Assembly: GCA_016219185.1 (NCBI GenBank)
Contig: JACRBZ010000060.1
Location: 1 to 34,545 of the forward strand
Direction: 5' to 3'
Source of the DNA: Deltaproteobacteria bacterium
GTDB taxonomy: Bacteria > Desulfobacterota > Desulfobacteria > Desulfobacterales > Desulfatirhabdiaceae
DNA length: 34,545 nucleotides
Shown: in pieces, positions 1 through 8,906 of the stretch
Position numbering within the stretch: position 1 is the stretch's first letter
Layout of the letters: every line of letters starts with the position of its first letter
Program-made: the position numbers and the translations under genes
The notes under the pieces: model-generated
Seen by the model: the letters and a program-made list of their open reading frames with translations, nothing else
The model's database searches: none
What the model was told of the DNA's origin: nothing

Positions 1-20
1 ATCCATTGCAAGCCAATATT

Positions 21-140
21 CATTTTTTTGAACCCGTACTACCCTTTTCCATTTGTACAGCAGTCGTCAAAATAATGCTCGTAATTGTCATCCATCAAAT
101 AAGTTGAAACTTGGACCATCAGTTAGCGAGATCACGCTCA
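21..140. repeat. Terminal inverted repeat, left copy (edge of a multicopy element)
   Basis: These 120 bases are the exact reverse complement of 34426-34545 as far as I can align them by eye. Identity stops sharply at 140/141 on this side and at 34425/34426 on the other, and the flanks are unrelated. The sharp shared edge suggests two copies of one inserted element, with the window ending inside both. Bases 1-20 would be further element sequence beyond the point where the right copy is cut. I cannot assign it to an IS family because no transposase is visible. Confidence 0.85.
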
Positions 141-561
141 AAGGTCTTCACTCTCGTCATCGAGGCTGTCAATTCGGACCGAATATAGCGGCGCAGCTTC
201 CTGGACGAGAGCATGCAGTAATAGTAGGCAGGTTGTCGATAACTGGTAATCAATACCGCGAACATTCTCTGGGCCTGACACGGTCAACCTCGATGGATAG
301 TGGATTTCTGCTGTTTGTCCTAACAACTGTGTGAGCGGCGAGCAACCGCGTGGAACCAACTTCCACGGCACCGGAGTCGGACTATACCAACCCATTTAAA
401 TTTCAGCGAAAATGCATTATTTGATGACAACTAATTATCTTAAACTCTCTTTTCGGGGGTAAAAAGGGCACTTTAAGGCAATTCTTACCTCTGATTTATT
501 GCGTAATTATCTTAAAATACAAAAAATTAGCTTGAATTAGCTTGGTCTGACCCTCCGTTTG
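141..561. other. Stretch with no recognisable gene
   Basis: No open frame here resembles a known protein. Reading in from the repeat on the minus strand there is a short open frame of about 48 codons that ends inside the repeat, but it has no recognisable relatives. Bases from about 395 to 560 are AT-rich and hold two short direct repeats. I read it as non-coding or decayed mobile-element DNA. Confidence 0.5.
432..516. repeat. Two 13-bp direct repeats
   Basis: The 13-mer taattatcttaaa occurs at 432-444 and again at 504-516, 72 bases apart. A second short tandem duplication, aattagcttg, lies just downstream at 525-534 and 535-544. They sit just upstream of an IS3 remnant, so they may be scars of insertion or excision. 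Chance is also possible in AT-rich DNA. Confidence 0.45.
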
Positions 562-693
562 AACCTCCCGGGCTATCCGGACAAACCATTTGATAGCATT
601 AAACAGGCACAGCAATGGGTATTGGGTTTTCATCACTGGTACAATGAGATCCACCGCCATAGCGCCTTGAAATTTGGGCTCCTCGCTGTCTAA
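562..693 (+). pseudogene. IS3-family transposase OrfB, C-terminal remnant
   Basis: The plus-strand frame ending at the TAA at 691-693 reads YPDKPFDSIKQAQQW and then HHWYNEIHRHSALKFG. This is the typical end of the IS3-family OrfB integrase (rve superfamily), where a WYN..HRHS..F motif closes the catalytic core. Only about 40 codons of a roughly 280-residue protein remain. There is no start codon and no upstream catalytic DDE region, so this is a decayed fragment. It abuts a second transposase remnant on the opposite strand. Confidence 0.75.
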
Positions 694-711
694 GGTGGAT
701 AAACCCAAAAT

Positions 712-1030
712 TCATGAGGGTAAATTGAATTGTAGTTTGCCGGTAATCAAGTAGATCATAGTGATCAGATAGTCATTTGTACGAGACCCTCTGGCCCTGG
801 CTTTTGCGGCCTGGACCAAACTGTTGATGCCCTCCAGGATGCCACTATTGATCTTGGATTTGAACCAGTTCAAAATGCCGTCCCAGTGCTCTTTGGATAG
901 TATATGCAGCTTTTTTAATCGGCTCTAAACGACTATGCGTTGCCCAATAATACCATTTCTTCAAAAAAGATTCTGCCTGATCTGGAGGTAGGAGCCAGAT
1001 CCCCTGAAAATTTAAGCTGTTATTGAGCCA
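712..1030 (-). pseudogene. ISL3-family transposase, C-terminal remnant with frameshift
   Basis: On the minus strand, one frame reads LNFQGIW, then DQAESFLKKWYYWATHSRLE. A second frame, picked up near 895-912, reads KEHWDGILNWFKSKINSGIL, LEGINSLVQAAKARARG and finally YLITMIYLITGKL before a stop at 712-714. These are the hallmark C-terminal blocks of ISL3 (IS204/IS1001/IS1096/IS1165) transposases, including the conserved acidic residue in the NSGILEG motif. The switch of frame shows a frameshift, and most of the N-terminal part is missing. It is an inactive relic. Confidence 0.85.
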
Positions 1031-1061
1031 AAAACCACTACAATTTTCAGTTGATTTCCAG

Positions 1062-1340
1062 CTATGTTAACGTGTTACCATGGCCCGACCCAGAACCACT
1101 GCCACGTTGGGCTTTTTGTATATCGTATATGATGGTATCGGAGCTAATGTCTTGTTCATTTGGCCACATGATGCCATGATGAGCAGGACGAACGAGGCGA
1201 AAATACGATTCATTAGAAAGCTCCTTAAAAGCACTACCCTTTAAATATGGTTTCATATCAAATACACCTGAAATGCCACTGCTAGTAAGCACGTCAATTT
1301 TAAAGTTTTCAAGAGGAGTTACTTTTAAAATAGTATCCAT
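1062..1340 (-). CDS. DUF2442 domain protein (orphan)
   Basis: A 92-residue protein matching the DUF2442 pattern: a short beta-rich N-terminus, then GVFDMKPYLKGSAFKEL and a C-terminal stretch ending in IMWPNEQDIS, close to the family's usual FDM.PYL...F..L and I.WPNG.D signatures. The ATG at 1338-1340 is preceded by an AAAAGGAAAA ribosome site. DUF2442 proteins are commonly encoded next to a DUF4160 partner and are suspected to be antitoxin-like, but no DUF4160 gene is visible here; the neighbours are a transposase relic and a kinase. The C-terminal tail contains a Gly/Ser-alternating segment after residue 78 that is not typical and may be read-through into altered sequence. Function is unproven. 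Confidence 0.7.
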   Translation of the reverse strand: MDTILKVTPLENFKIDVLTSSGISGVFDMKPYLKGSAFKELSNESYFRLVRPAHHGIMWPNEQDISSDTIIYDIQKAQRGSGSGSGHGNTLT

Positions 1341-1470
1341 TAATGATTTTCCTTTTATCTTAGTGGGTCGATTTTAAAAATTTGTTAAAAAAATCGTTTT
1401 CCAGAAAGTGAACGAAAAATCCTGGATCATTTTCTTGTGAAGTTGCTGGATGTCTGCTGCTGTTCGAGTG

Positions 1471-4400
1471 TTACCCCTGCAATTTATCCAGATCATTGGC
1501 CAGCCCAATGATGCCTTCAAAATCAAAATCGTCGGTCAGTTGAGCGATTCTGCGCAGATATGGGGCAAAGTTATTTGAACGGGAGGTCATCTCTTCGGCA
1601 ATTGCCGTCAGCGCTGACGCATCCCCCATTTCGGCGGCCTCGCGCAATTTTCCGGCGGCCTCTCTGGCCAGATCCGGCGGCAGTTCCCCTGTCGACTCAA
1701 TTGTTGGCGCGGACATTGGTTCGGCTGCCAAGGATTCCAGGGATTGGGCGGATTGCAAAGCCTGATCCATCCGCGTTTCAAAGGAGGCGAATGCATTCTT
1801 TAAGGCATCCGGGGGAGGCGGGTTCTTTTCGTCCGCAGATTTCACCAGCTTTTCCAGTTCCGCGGCCGCAGCCTGCAGGGAAAGCGCTCCCAGGTTACCG
1901 GCCATTCCCTTGATGTCATGAATCATTCCGTGGGCCTTGCGGTAATCTCCGGCATCCAGTGCCTGGCGGATATCGCCGGCCGTCTGCGTGTACTGGGCGC
2001 CAAACCCCGTCAGCAGCTTACGGTAGAAGGCTTTGTTGCCCTGCAGGCGGTTTAGCCCATCCGTCAGGTCAAATCCATCCAGAGTATCCGGAAACAGCGG
2101 TTCTCCCGCTGCTATCGGGGCGGAATCACCGGGGGCTTTTTCGGCAGCATCCAGCGCAATCATCACCGGTACGCGTTCTTTTCGGACCGGGGCGGGGGCG
2201 GCTGAAATCCATCGCGCCAGGACTGCATAGAGCTGCGTCGGATCAATGGGTTTGGTGATATGATCGTTCATACCCGAGGCGGCGCTCTTCTCCTGGTCGC
2301 CGGCCATGGCATGCGCGGTCATTGCGATGATGGGAAGATCCTTGAACCGCGCATCCTGGCGGATCATCCGTGTGGCGGTGTAGCCGTCCATTACCGGCAT
2401 CTGAACATCCATCAGCAGGGCATCGAAGCGATTGGCCCTAACCGCATCCAGGGCTTCCTGCCCGTTGCCGGCCAGAGACACGTCCATGCCCGCATTGGCG
2501 AGGATTTCCATCGCGACCTGCTGGTTCAGTTCGTTGTCTTCAACGACCAGGACCCGGGCGCCTTCAAGACCCTTTAACATATCCAAAGCCTGATCTTTGC
2601 GGTCGAGCGGCCCGAATTCCCTGGGGACATCTTTTGCCAGGGCCTGCATGATGGTATCGAACATCACCGATGGACTTATCGGTTTGATCAAAAAGGCGTC
2701 CAGTTCTTCCGTCTCGGCCCGCAACATGATTTCTTCCCGTCCGTAGGCGCTTACCAGAATAATGACGGGGACCTTTGTTAACCGGGAATCCTGCTTGATC
2801 CGTCTGGCGGCTTCGAAGCCGTCGATCCCGGGCATCTTCCAATCCATGACCACGATGTCGTAGGGCCGTCCTCCGATGGACTTTTCAATCTTCTCCAGCG
2901 CTTCTTCTCCGGAGGTGGCCAGGGTGACTTTGAAGGTAAAGGACACCAGCATTTTCTGGAAAATTTTTCGGGATGTCGGATTGTCATCCACAACCAGCGC
3001 TTTGATGCCTCTCAGATCAGGTGGAGGCAGGTGGCAGAGCCTGCTTTCTTCCGGGCCGATACCGAATACGGCGGTAAAGAAGAACGTGCTGCCGGCTCCG
3101 GGAGCGCTCTCCGCCCAGATCCGTCCGCCCATCATCTCCGCCAGCCGCTGGCTGATGGTAAGACCCAGGCCGGTGCCGCCGTACTTGCGGGTGATGGAGG
3201 AGTCCGCCTGGATGAAAGGGGCGAACAACTGCGACATGTGCTCCTCGGCCATGCCAATGCCGGTATCGCGCACGGCGAATTTGATTTCCGCGCGATTTGC
3301 CTCCAGATCGACCAGTTCCGCGGAAACCACGATTTCGCCATGCTCGGTGAACTTGACGGCATTGTTGGCAAGGTTCAGCAGAATTTGACTCAGCCGCAGG
3401 GGATCTCCCACCAGTGATCGGGGCACGAGGGAATCGGTGCTGAATAACACTTCAATCCCTTCCTTTTCCTGGGTCTTGACCGTCATCAGCGTGGCCAGGT
3501 TCTCCAGGACTTCATCCAGATTAAAGCCGATGGACTCCATGTCCAGCTTTCCGGCCTCGATCTTGGAAAAGTCCAGAATGTCGTTGATGACCCCCAGAAG
3601 GGAATTGGCTGAAAGCTGGATCTTGTTGAGGTAATCCCTTTGCTTGGGTGTCAGATCCGTCTTGAGGGCCAGATGCGTCATTCCCAGGATGGCGTTCATG
3701 GGAGTGCGGATTTCATGGCTCATGTTGGCCAGGAAATCCCCTTTGGCCCGGGTAGCGGACTCTGCCTTGTTCCGGGCTTCGATGAGTTCCACTTCCATCC
3801 GCTTGCGATTGATGATGTCGGTCACCATGGCAAAGGATCCGGTTTTTACCCCGTTTTTGTCGTAAAACGGGGTTGCGTGGAACAGGCAGGGTACGTTGGA
3901 ACCATCCGGCCTGCTGACGGCGATCTCGTAGGCGCCGGTTTCACCGTTTGCCCTGAGCCTGAGCTGCTCCTTGATGATCGAAATATTATCCGTGTCCAGG
4001 AACTCAAAGACCGTTCGGCCCAGTATCTTTTCCCGGGGCCTGTCGAGAATTTTGCACATGGCATCGTTTACGGCCAGGGTAATCGCGTCATTGTTCACCC
4101 ACCAGAACCCTTCATTTGATGTGGCCAGAATCTTTTGGAGACGGTATTCACTTTCCCGCAGCGCATCTTCGCCTTTCTTTCGCTCGGTGATATCGCGGAA
4201 CACCACGACGGAGCCGATGATCTCCTCCTCTTTACGCTTTGGTACGCTGGTGTAGGAGACATCAAAATACGAACCGTCCTTGCGCCAGAAAACCTCGTCC
4301 CTGCGGAAAGTGGTTATTCCCAGCGTGTAGGCAAGATGGATCGGGCAGTCCAGTAGCGGGTGCGGCGTGCGGTCGGGATTTGAATGGTGAAACAGGTCGT

Positions 4401-4701
4401 GCACGCTGTGGCCGAGGATTTCATCGGAAGCGTAACCCAGCATCTTCTGGGCCGCTTCATTGACAAAGGTACACCTGCCTTCCGGATCGGTGCCGAAAAT
4501 CCCTTCGGCCACCGATTCCAGAATGAGGCGGCTGTATTCCTCGGATTGCCTGAGTTTTTCGGTTCGCTCCGCCAGCAGATTTTCCAGATGCGCCTGGTGA
4601 TGCGGCAATGCTGTTCCATCCTGCCCAGTTTTTTCGGCGCCCAGGCTCTTTGACGCGGTCTTTCTCTTTTTAGATTTTTTGGTTCGTCTCAAGGCAGCCA
4701 T
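1471..4701 (-). CDS. Hybrid histidine kinase: PAS-PAS-HisKA-HATPase-REC-REC-HPt
   Basis: A soluble multistep phosphorelay kinase of about 1076 residues with no membrane segment. Two PAS sensor domains (about residues 50-165 and 180-310) precede the HisKA box MSHEIRTPM with phospho-acceptor His329, an HATPase domain (N box around LANNAVKF, G boxes DTGIGM and GGTGLGL), two receiver domains with Asp620 (VMDWKMPG) and Asp765 (LMDVQMPV), and an HPt domain with His928 (HDIKG). About 150 residues follow with no assigned domain. The start is uncertain: an in-frame TTG at 4803 would add 34 residues and overlap the upstream gene by 14 bases, but lacks a good ribosome site, so I prefer the ATG at 4701. 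It lies directly downstream of a response regulator-phosphatase, and the two are probably co-transcribed. The input signal cannot be read from the sequence. Confidence 0.92.
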   Translation of the reverse strand: MAALRRTKKSKKRKTASKSLGAEKTGQDGTALPHHQAHLENLLAERTEKLRQSEEYSRLILESVAEGIFGTDPEGRCTFVNEAAQKMLGYASDEILGHSVHDLFHHSNPDRTPHPLLDCPIHLAYTLGITTFRRDEVFWRKDGSYFDVSYTSVPKRKEEEIIGSVVVFRDITERKKGEDALRESEYRLQKILATSNEGFWWVNNDAITLAVNDAMCKILDRPREKILGRTVFEFLDTDNISIIKEQLRLRANGETGAYEIAVSRPDGSNVPCLFHATPFYDKNGVKTGSFAMVTDIINRKRMEVELIEARNKAESATRAKGDFLANMSHEIRTPMNAILGMTHLALKTDLTPKQRDYLNKIQLSANSLLGVINDILDFSKIEAGKLDMESIGFNLDEVLENLATLMTVKTQEKEGIEVLFSTDSLVPRSLVGDPLRLSQILLNLANNAVKFTEHGEIVVSAELVDLEANRAEIKFAVRDTGIGMAEEHMSQLFAPFIQADSSITRKYGGTGLGLTISQRLAEMMGGRIWAESAPGAGSTFFFTAVFGIGPEESRLCHLPPPDLRGIKALVVDDNPTSRKIFQKMLVSFTFKVTLATSGEEALEKIEKSIGGRPYDIVVMDWKMPGIDGFEAARRIKQDSRLTKVPVIILVSAYGREEIMLRAETEELDAFLIKPISPSVMFDTIMQALAKDVPREFGPLDRKDQALDMLKGLEGARVLVVEDNELNQQVAMEILANAGMDVSLAGNGQEALDAVRANRFDALLMDVQMPVMDGYTATRMIRQDARFKDLPIIAMTAHAMAGDQEKSAASGMNDHITKPIDPTQLYAVLARWISAAPAPVRKERVPVMIALDAAEKAPGDSAPIAAGEPLFPDTLDGFDLTDGLNRLQGNKAFYRKLLTGFGAQYTQTAGDIRQALDAGDYRKAHGMIHDIKGMAGNLGALSLQAAAAELEKLVKSADEKNPPPPDALKNAFASFETRMDQALQSAQSLESLAAEPMSAPTIESTGELPPDLAREAAGKLREAAEMGDASALTAIAEEMTSRSNNFAPYLRRIAQLTDDFDFEGIIGLANDLDKLQG

Positions 4702-4789
4702 ATCCTTTCCGTCGGACAGCTTTACGGCTTTTTCATGTAACGGCGCATCCCTGAAAGACTTTCCGAGGGAGACCTCGAAAAAGCGGATG

Positions 4790-5944
4790 CTATTCGACGG
4801 CAATCATCAGCATCGCCTGATCGTCATCGGCCGGGCGAGGCCCGGCGAACCGGGACAGATCATCGATAATCCCTTTGAGGATGCCGGAAGGGTCACCTGC
4901 ATCGGCGGTTGTAAATTGCCGCAGCAGGCGGTTTATCCCGTAGGACTCCTGCTTTTCGTTGAATCGATCGGTGACACCGTCCGTATAAAAGAGCAATTGG
5001 TCGCCGGGTTGAAGCGTGACTTCGGTAACCGGAACCTCGGCGTAAGGCTCCAGGCCCATTATCAGCACGCCCTCGCAGGATAGTTCGGTCGCCGATCTCT
5101 CGGAGGGTCTGTAGCGGATGGGCAGCGGATTGCCGGCCCTGGCCATTTTAAGTGTTCCGGAGGGGACGTCGTAAACAGCGTATATCGCCGTGACAAAGCT
5201 TCCCTTGTTTACTTTGCACAGGTTTTCGTTGATGTAGGAGAGCATCTGATCCGGCTCTCCCAGGAAGGTTGAAGCGGAGCGGAACAAGGCGCAGGTCATG
5301 GCCATCAAGACCGTGGCAGGCGCGCTGTGGCCTTCCGCATCGGCCAGCAGAATGGCCAATCGGCCGTCCGGAAGCGCCGCAAAATCGTAATAATCACCGC
5401 CCGTATACCGGCTGGTTTCATAATGCACGGCCAGCTTCAGCCCGCCTATTTCCGGAAGCCCCTCGGGCAGAAGGTTTCGCTGGAGTTGCGAGACGACTTT
5501 GAGTTCATGCTCCAGTTCGTCCCGCTGTTTTTGCACTTCGCTGCTCAGCCGGTGAATGGTCAGGTGGGTGTTCACGCGGGCAATGACTTCATCGGGCTGG
5601 AAGGGCTTGGCCACATAATCGACAGCTCCGAGCTGAAGCCCGCGCACCTTATCTCCGGTCTCATCCAGAGCGGAAAGAAAGATCACGGGGATTTTTTTGG
5701 TGTCGGCATTGGCTTTGAGCCGGCGGCATACTTCAAATCCGTCGATTCCCGGCATCATGATGTCCAGTAAAATGAGATCCGGACGCGCTTTTTGTGCAAT
5801 CGTAAGGGCTGTTTCGCCGTTTTTTGCAAACAGCAATTTGCTCCCGAGTCTTTCCAGTGTCTGAGAAAGCAACTGCAGGTTGGCCGGCTGATCGTCAACC
5901 AGGAGGATGGAATCCGTGGGTTTATCCATGATTTTGGATAGCAT
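4790..5944 (-). CDS. Response regulator with PP2C (SpoIIE/RsbU-type) phosphatase output
   Basis: A 384-residue two-domain protein. The N-terminal receiver has the acidic pair Asp17-Asp18, phospho-acceptor Asp61 (LILLDIMMPG), Ser91 and Lys113 (AKPF). After a coiled-coil linker (QKQRDELEHELK) comes a PP2C-like serine phosphatase with GGDYYDF, LADAEGHSAP, FYTDGVTD and a final DDQAM metal-binding set. Proteins of this build usually dephosphorylate anti-sigma-factor antagonists, controlling a general stress or envelope response, but no antagonist or anti-sigma gene is present here. The downstream hybrid kinase is the likely phospho-donor. An alternative start at the second Met (5929) would leave the receiver intact. 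Confidence 0.93.
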   Translation of the reverse strand: MLSKIMDKPTDSILLVDDQPANLQLLSQTLERLGSKLLFAKNGETALTIAQKARPDLILLDIMMPGIDGFEVCRRLKANADTKKIPVIFLSALDETGDKVRGLQLGAVDYVAKPFQPDEVIARVNTHLTIHRLSSEVQKQRDELEHELKVVSQLQRNLLPEGLPEIGGLKLAVHYETSRYTGGDYYDFAALPDGRLAILLADAEGHSAPATVLMAMTCALFRSASTFLGEPDQMLSYINENLCKVNKGSFVTAIYAVYDVPSGTLKMARAGNPLPIRYRPSERSATELSCEGVLIMGLEPYAEVPVTEVTLQPGDQLLFYTDGVTDRFNEKQESYGINRLLRQFTTADAGDPSGILKGIIDDLSRFAGPRPADDDQAMLMIAVE

Positions 5945-6031
5945 CTGGCCTGAATGCTGTCAAGGACATTTGCGGGCCGGTTTTTGGCGTGAATGACCGA
6001 AGGAGACAGGGACGCTGACTTTTATGGATCA

Positions 6032-7201
6032 TCACTGTAGCGGACCGGACACGGAAAACCATGCCTGGCAGTCGAAGGGCAGCCTGTCCTTGGCCTTAAC
6101 CCCATGCGTTTTAAGCGCATCGAAGAAAGGCAGTTTTCCGGCTTCCATCACCAGCACTTTTTCCGCACTCGAAAATCGCACGGACCGGTTCATTGCGGCA
6201 AAAATCAGCTTTAATTCTTTGTAGATATTTGCCTTATTGGCCAGTTCCACCACACAATCGTTTTTGAACCCCCTTTTTTCCCGTCCGCGCTTTTTATCCC
6301 ATAACGGGGACTCAAACGCCGCCAGAGCCAGCCGGTATGACATTTCATGGGGGACACGCTGGTCGGGCGCCAGTCTTCCCCAGGACAGCGCGCGAAAAAC
6401 ACGGGCCTGTTTCTCATCTTCCAGCACCCTGGCCAGCCCTTTTTCAAGAAGAGACAATTGCCGTTGCCAGGATGCGTCGCATTTGGACCGGACAACTACA
6501 ACCCCGAGATTCGGCCCCGATTCATATGCGGTCAGGCTCAGCTCACAAGACTCATCCCCGAGAGAATAAACGGTTTCGGAAAGTTCCTGCTGCTCGATGG
6601 CAATAACCTCCCTGTCATTTTCAATGGAAGCCCCGGCCGGACCTTTAGAAAGATCCAGGCGGTTCATCCATTTTAATTCTTCAAAGAGCACCGCATCATG
6701 CTCTTGAACAAACTCCCGTAATTTTTCGGATGAATCGGTAAGACGCAGGGATGCGGACGTTTGCTTGTCCTTGATTCTTCCCCGAATCCTTCCCTCCCGG
6801 ATGGCTTTTTCCACCGCATCGGAACGAACCAGTCCCAGCCCTATTCGTTCTCCCGCGACCTGATATTTCACGAAAAGGTATCCAGCCTCCTCCGGGTCTG
6901 CCGGCCGGTCCCAGCGAAGATTCATATAAGTGTTATTTTCCAGCCGGGAAGTGTGTCCGATCAATTCCGAGGTCTTTACTTCACCCTCTTTATGGAACTC
7001 CACCATCACCACGCGAAGCCCTTTGGTTTTTTCATCGACTCCCATATGCAGAAAAACGGTTTCACCTTCTTCCTGAACGAACCAGGTCCCCAGAATTGCC
7101 GGGTCCGGACCTTCCTTATCCGGCGCCGTGAGTGGATTGTCCGAATAGGGAATGCACCCGTTCAAAACCGTTGCCAACCAGACCAGCCACAGATAACGCA
7201 T
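6032..7201 (-). CDS. Putative lipoprotein of unknown function
   Basis: I do not recognise this 389-residue protein. It begins with a short hydrophobic signal (MRYLWLVWLATVLNGC) in which Cys16 could be a lipidation site, although Asn at -2 is unusual for a lipobox. The early part (ILGTWFVQEEGETVF through about residue 130) has alternating charged and hydrophobic strands, as in small beta-barrel lipoproteins that start with an LxGxW motif; the rest is mixed helix. An AGAGGTG ribosome site precedes the ATG at 7201. It reads in the same direction as the kinase/phosphatase pair but is separated from it by 87 bases. The divergent gene is a cNMP-PilZ regulator. Confidence 0.6.
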   Translation of the reverse strand: MRYLWLVWLATVLNGCIPYSDNPLTAPDKEGPDPAILGTWFVQEEGETVFLHMGVDEKTKGLRVVMVEFHKEGEVKTSELIGHTSRLENNTYMNLRWDRPADPEEAGYLFVKYQVAGERIGLGLVRSDAVEKAIREGRIRGRIKDKQTSASLRLTDSSEKLREFVQEHDAVLFEELKWMNRLDLSKGPAGASIENDREVIAIEQQELSETVYSLGDESCELSLTAYESGPNLGVVVVRSKCDASWQRQLSLLEKGLARVLEDEKQARVFRALSWGRLAPDQRVPHEMSYRLALAAFESPLWDKKRGREKRGFKNDCVVELANKANIYKELKLIFAAMNRSVRFSSAEKVLVMEAGKLPFFDALKTHGVKAKDRLPFDCQAWFSVSGPLQ

Positions 7202-7574
7202 CGCGCACCTCTTTTTATGTTCTCAGCCAACCGTTCATTCGTTTGCCGACATTCTGATATTTCATTCCAACCTTTTAATATATTATGGAATAATACTTGA
7301 CAAGACATATTCGTGGGTCAGGCATTTTCAGACTGTTATCAACAGCCCGGATCTGTTATCCTATCCTGCAGATCATCCAGGCGCGTGTTTTCTCGGCATC
7401 GGCGTCTAAAACCCGATCCGCCCCGCGGTTTTGAGCTTGTTTTGGCCTTGGTTGGGGTGACATTGAAAAAGTTCGATTTTCCCAAGGTTTTCAAGTTGCT
7501 GTTGTATTTTAACCAAAAGGAATTATTATAAAAAAATATAAGACAGCACATTTAAGCAAGCAGGAGACAACAAA
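7202..7574. promoter_or_regulatory. Divergent intergenic region with a short palindrome
   Basis: This 373-base gap separates the divergent lipoprotein and cNMP-PilZ genes and should hold promoters for both. It contains an AT-rich palindrome TATTAT-gga-ATAATA at 7281-7295, followed at 7297-7302 by TTGACA, but I could not pair the TTGACA with a convincing -10 box. The palindrome could be an operator. No protein-like open frame is present. Confidence 0.35.
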
Positions 7575-8615
7575 ATGGATAAGAATGCCACAGGGGAGCA
7601 ATTCATTGACGAGTTTTTCGCTGAAAACAATAAAGAGCCCACTGTCACGGATTTATACCGCCAGATCGTGACCCATGCCAAGGCAAAAGACTTTGTAAAA
7701 GCCGAATCACTCAGAGAAAAACTCATGGAAATCGATCCGATGGCTTTGAACGAGATTATTACATCGGCCGAGATCATTGAACAGGAAAAAAGAGAAGGCA
7801 TCTCCCAGGATCATCTGACGACCTGGTCCGATCTCTATGGGGACATCAGCAGAGATGAAGGGAACGCCTTGTATTATGCCATGAAGGAGACATCATGTTA
7901 CAATGATGAGCCGCTTTTCACCCAGGGCGATCGCAATTCCAATTTGTATTTTGTCGTTCAGGGATATCTGAAAATGTTTTACAGACATGATAACAAAGAT
8001 ATCCTGCTGAAAACACTGGAACGTGGCGATATTTTTGGAATCGAATCCTTTTTTTCCAACAGCGTCTGCACCTCCTCTGTTTCCCCATTTTCCAGTGCAA
8101 AGGTCAGTTATCTCGAAAAAAATGTTCTGGACGAATGGAAGGAGAAATTTCCCCTGCTGGAGTCAAAACTTTTCAAATACTGTCTTAAATTTGGAAATAC
8201 TTTTGATTTGTTAAAGAAAAAAAGTTTGGATCGTCGGGTACAACGGCGTTTCAACATTGAAGTTAAGGCGATGCTTCAGCTATTGGGAGTTTCCGGAGCC
8301 CATGTGGGAAAGTCTTTCAGCGGGATTGTTTCCGATATTTCCGCATCCGGCTTGACCTGTATAATCAAGCTGACCAATAAAAATTTCGGGCAGTTGTTGC
8401 TGGGCCGCGGTATGGAGATGGTATTCAGCCTCCCTGTCAAAGGCGTCAGCCGAACCGTTGTGCAAGTCGGAACAGTTGTTGCTGTAAGTTCTCCTCCATT
8501 TGAAGACCATTGCCTGCATATTAAGTTTGACGAGATGCTTGATGGCGTCCTGATCAAGGAACTGGCTGAATCCCATTCGGAAAGGCACTCTCCGAGAAAG
8601 ATGCCTTTGCAATGA
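7575..8615 (+). CDS. Cyclic nucleotide-binding / PilZ domain regulator
   Basis: A 346-residue cytoplasmic protein. The N-terminal about 85 residues are helical (DLYRQIVTHAKAKDFVKAES). Residues about 100-200 form a cNMP-binding fold (EPLFTQGDRNSNLYFVVQGY, LERGDIFGIESFF), though the phosphate-binding cassette is not canonical, lacking the Arg-containing RAASV-type motif, so the ligand is uncertain. Residues about 218-330 are a PilZ domain with both c-di-GMP signatures: R220-R-V-Q-R224 and D254-ISASG259. PilZ domains with these motifs bind c-di-GMP. There is no HTH or other output domain, so it probably acts by protein contacts. An AGGAG site precedes the ATG. It stands just upstream of the glucan/trehalose genes but is separated from them by 291 bases. 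Confidence 0.88.
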   Translation: MDKNATGEQFIDEFFAENNKEPTVTDLYRQIVTHAKAKDFVKAESLREKLMEIDPMALNEIITSAEIIEQEKREGISQDHLTTWSDLYGDISRDEGNALYYAMKETSCYNDEPLFTQGDRNSNLYFVVQGYLKMFYRHDNKDILLKTLERGDIFGIESFFSNSVCTSSVSPFSSAKVSYLEKNVLDEWKEKFPLLESKLFKYCLKFGNTFDLLKKKSLDRRVQRRFNIEVKAMLQLLGVSGAHVGKSFSGIVSDISASGLTCIIKLTNKNFGQLLLGRGMEMVFSLPVKGVSRTVVQVGTVVAVSSPPFEDHCLHIKFDEMLDGVLIKELAESHSERHSPRKMPLQ

Positions 8616-8628
8616 AATAGCCACCCCG

Positions 8629-8654
8629 GTTCCCCTTATTTCCAAAAGGGGAAC
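8629..8654 (+). terminator. Hairpin downstream of the cNMP-PilZ gene
   Basis: A perfect 9-bp stem, GTTCCCCTT paired with AAGGGGAAC around an 8-base loop, begins 13 bases after the stop codon. There is no run of T after it on the plus strand, so it may be an RNA-stabilising hairpin or a weak terminator rather than a classic one. Confidence 0.4.
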
Positions 8655-8906
8655 GTCACATAAAAAAGTTGATAATGAAAATCGCTGTGATATAAAAGAG
8701 ATCAAGCCAATTTATCCGCTCCAGAACCGTTACAAACCGATTCCGTGTCAGGAGGATGCCAGCCTGTGGGAATCGGTATTTCATATTCCCGGCGTGCACG
8801 TGCGTCATCGTTTGGGTGAAGTCTTCAGATATTCTCCGTTAAAATTGCTTGATGCGGCAGTCCCCATGTGTGATCGCACATAAAATGAGGGGAAAAGGAG
8901 TCCTAA

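Noticed and set aside
53..334. A 93-codon open frame at the left end starting in the terminal repeat
   Set aside because: It spans the repeat edge into unrelated flank and matches no family; its first part is also found in reverse at the right end.
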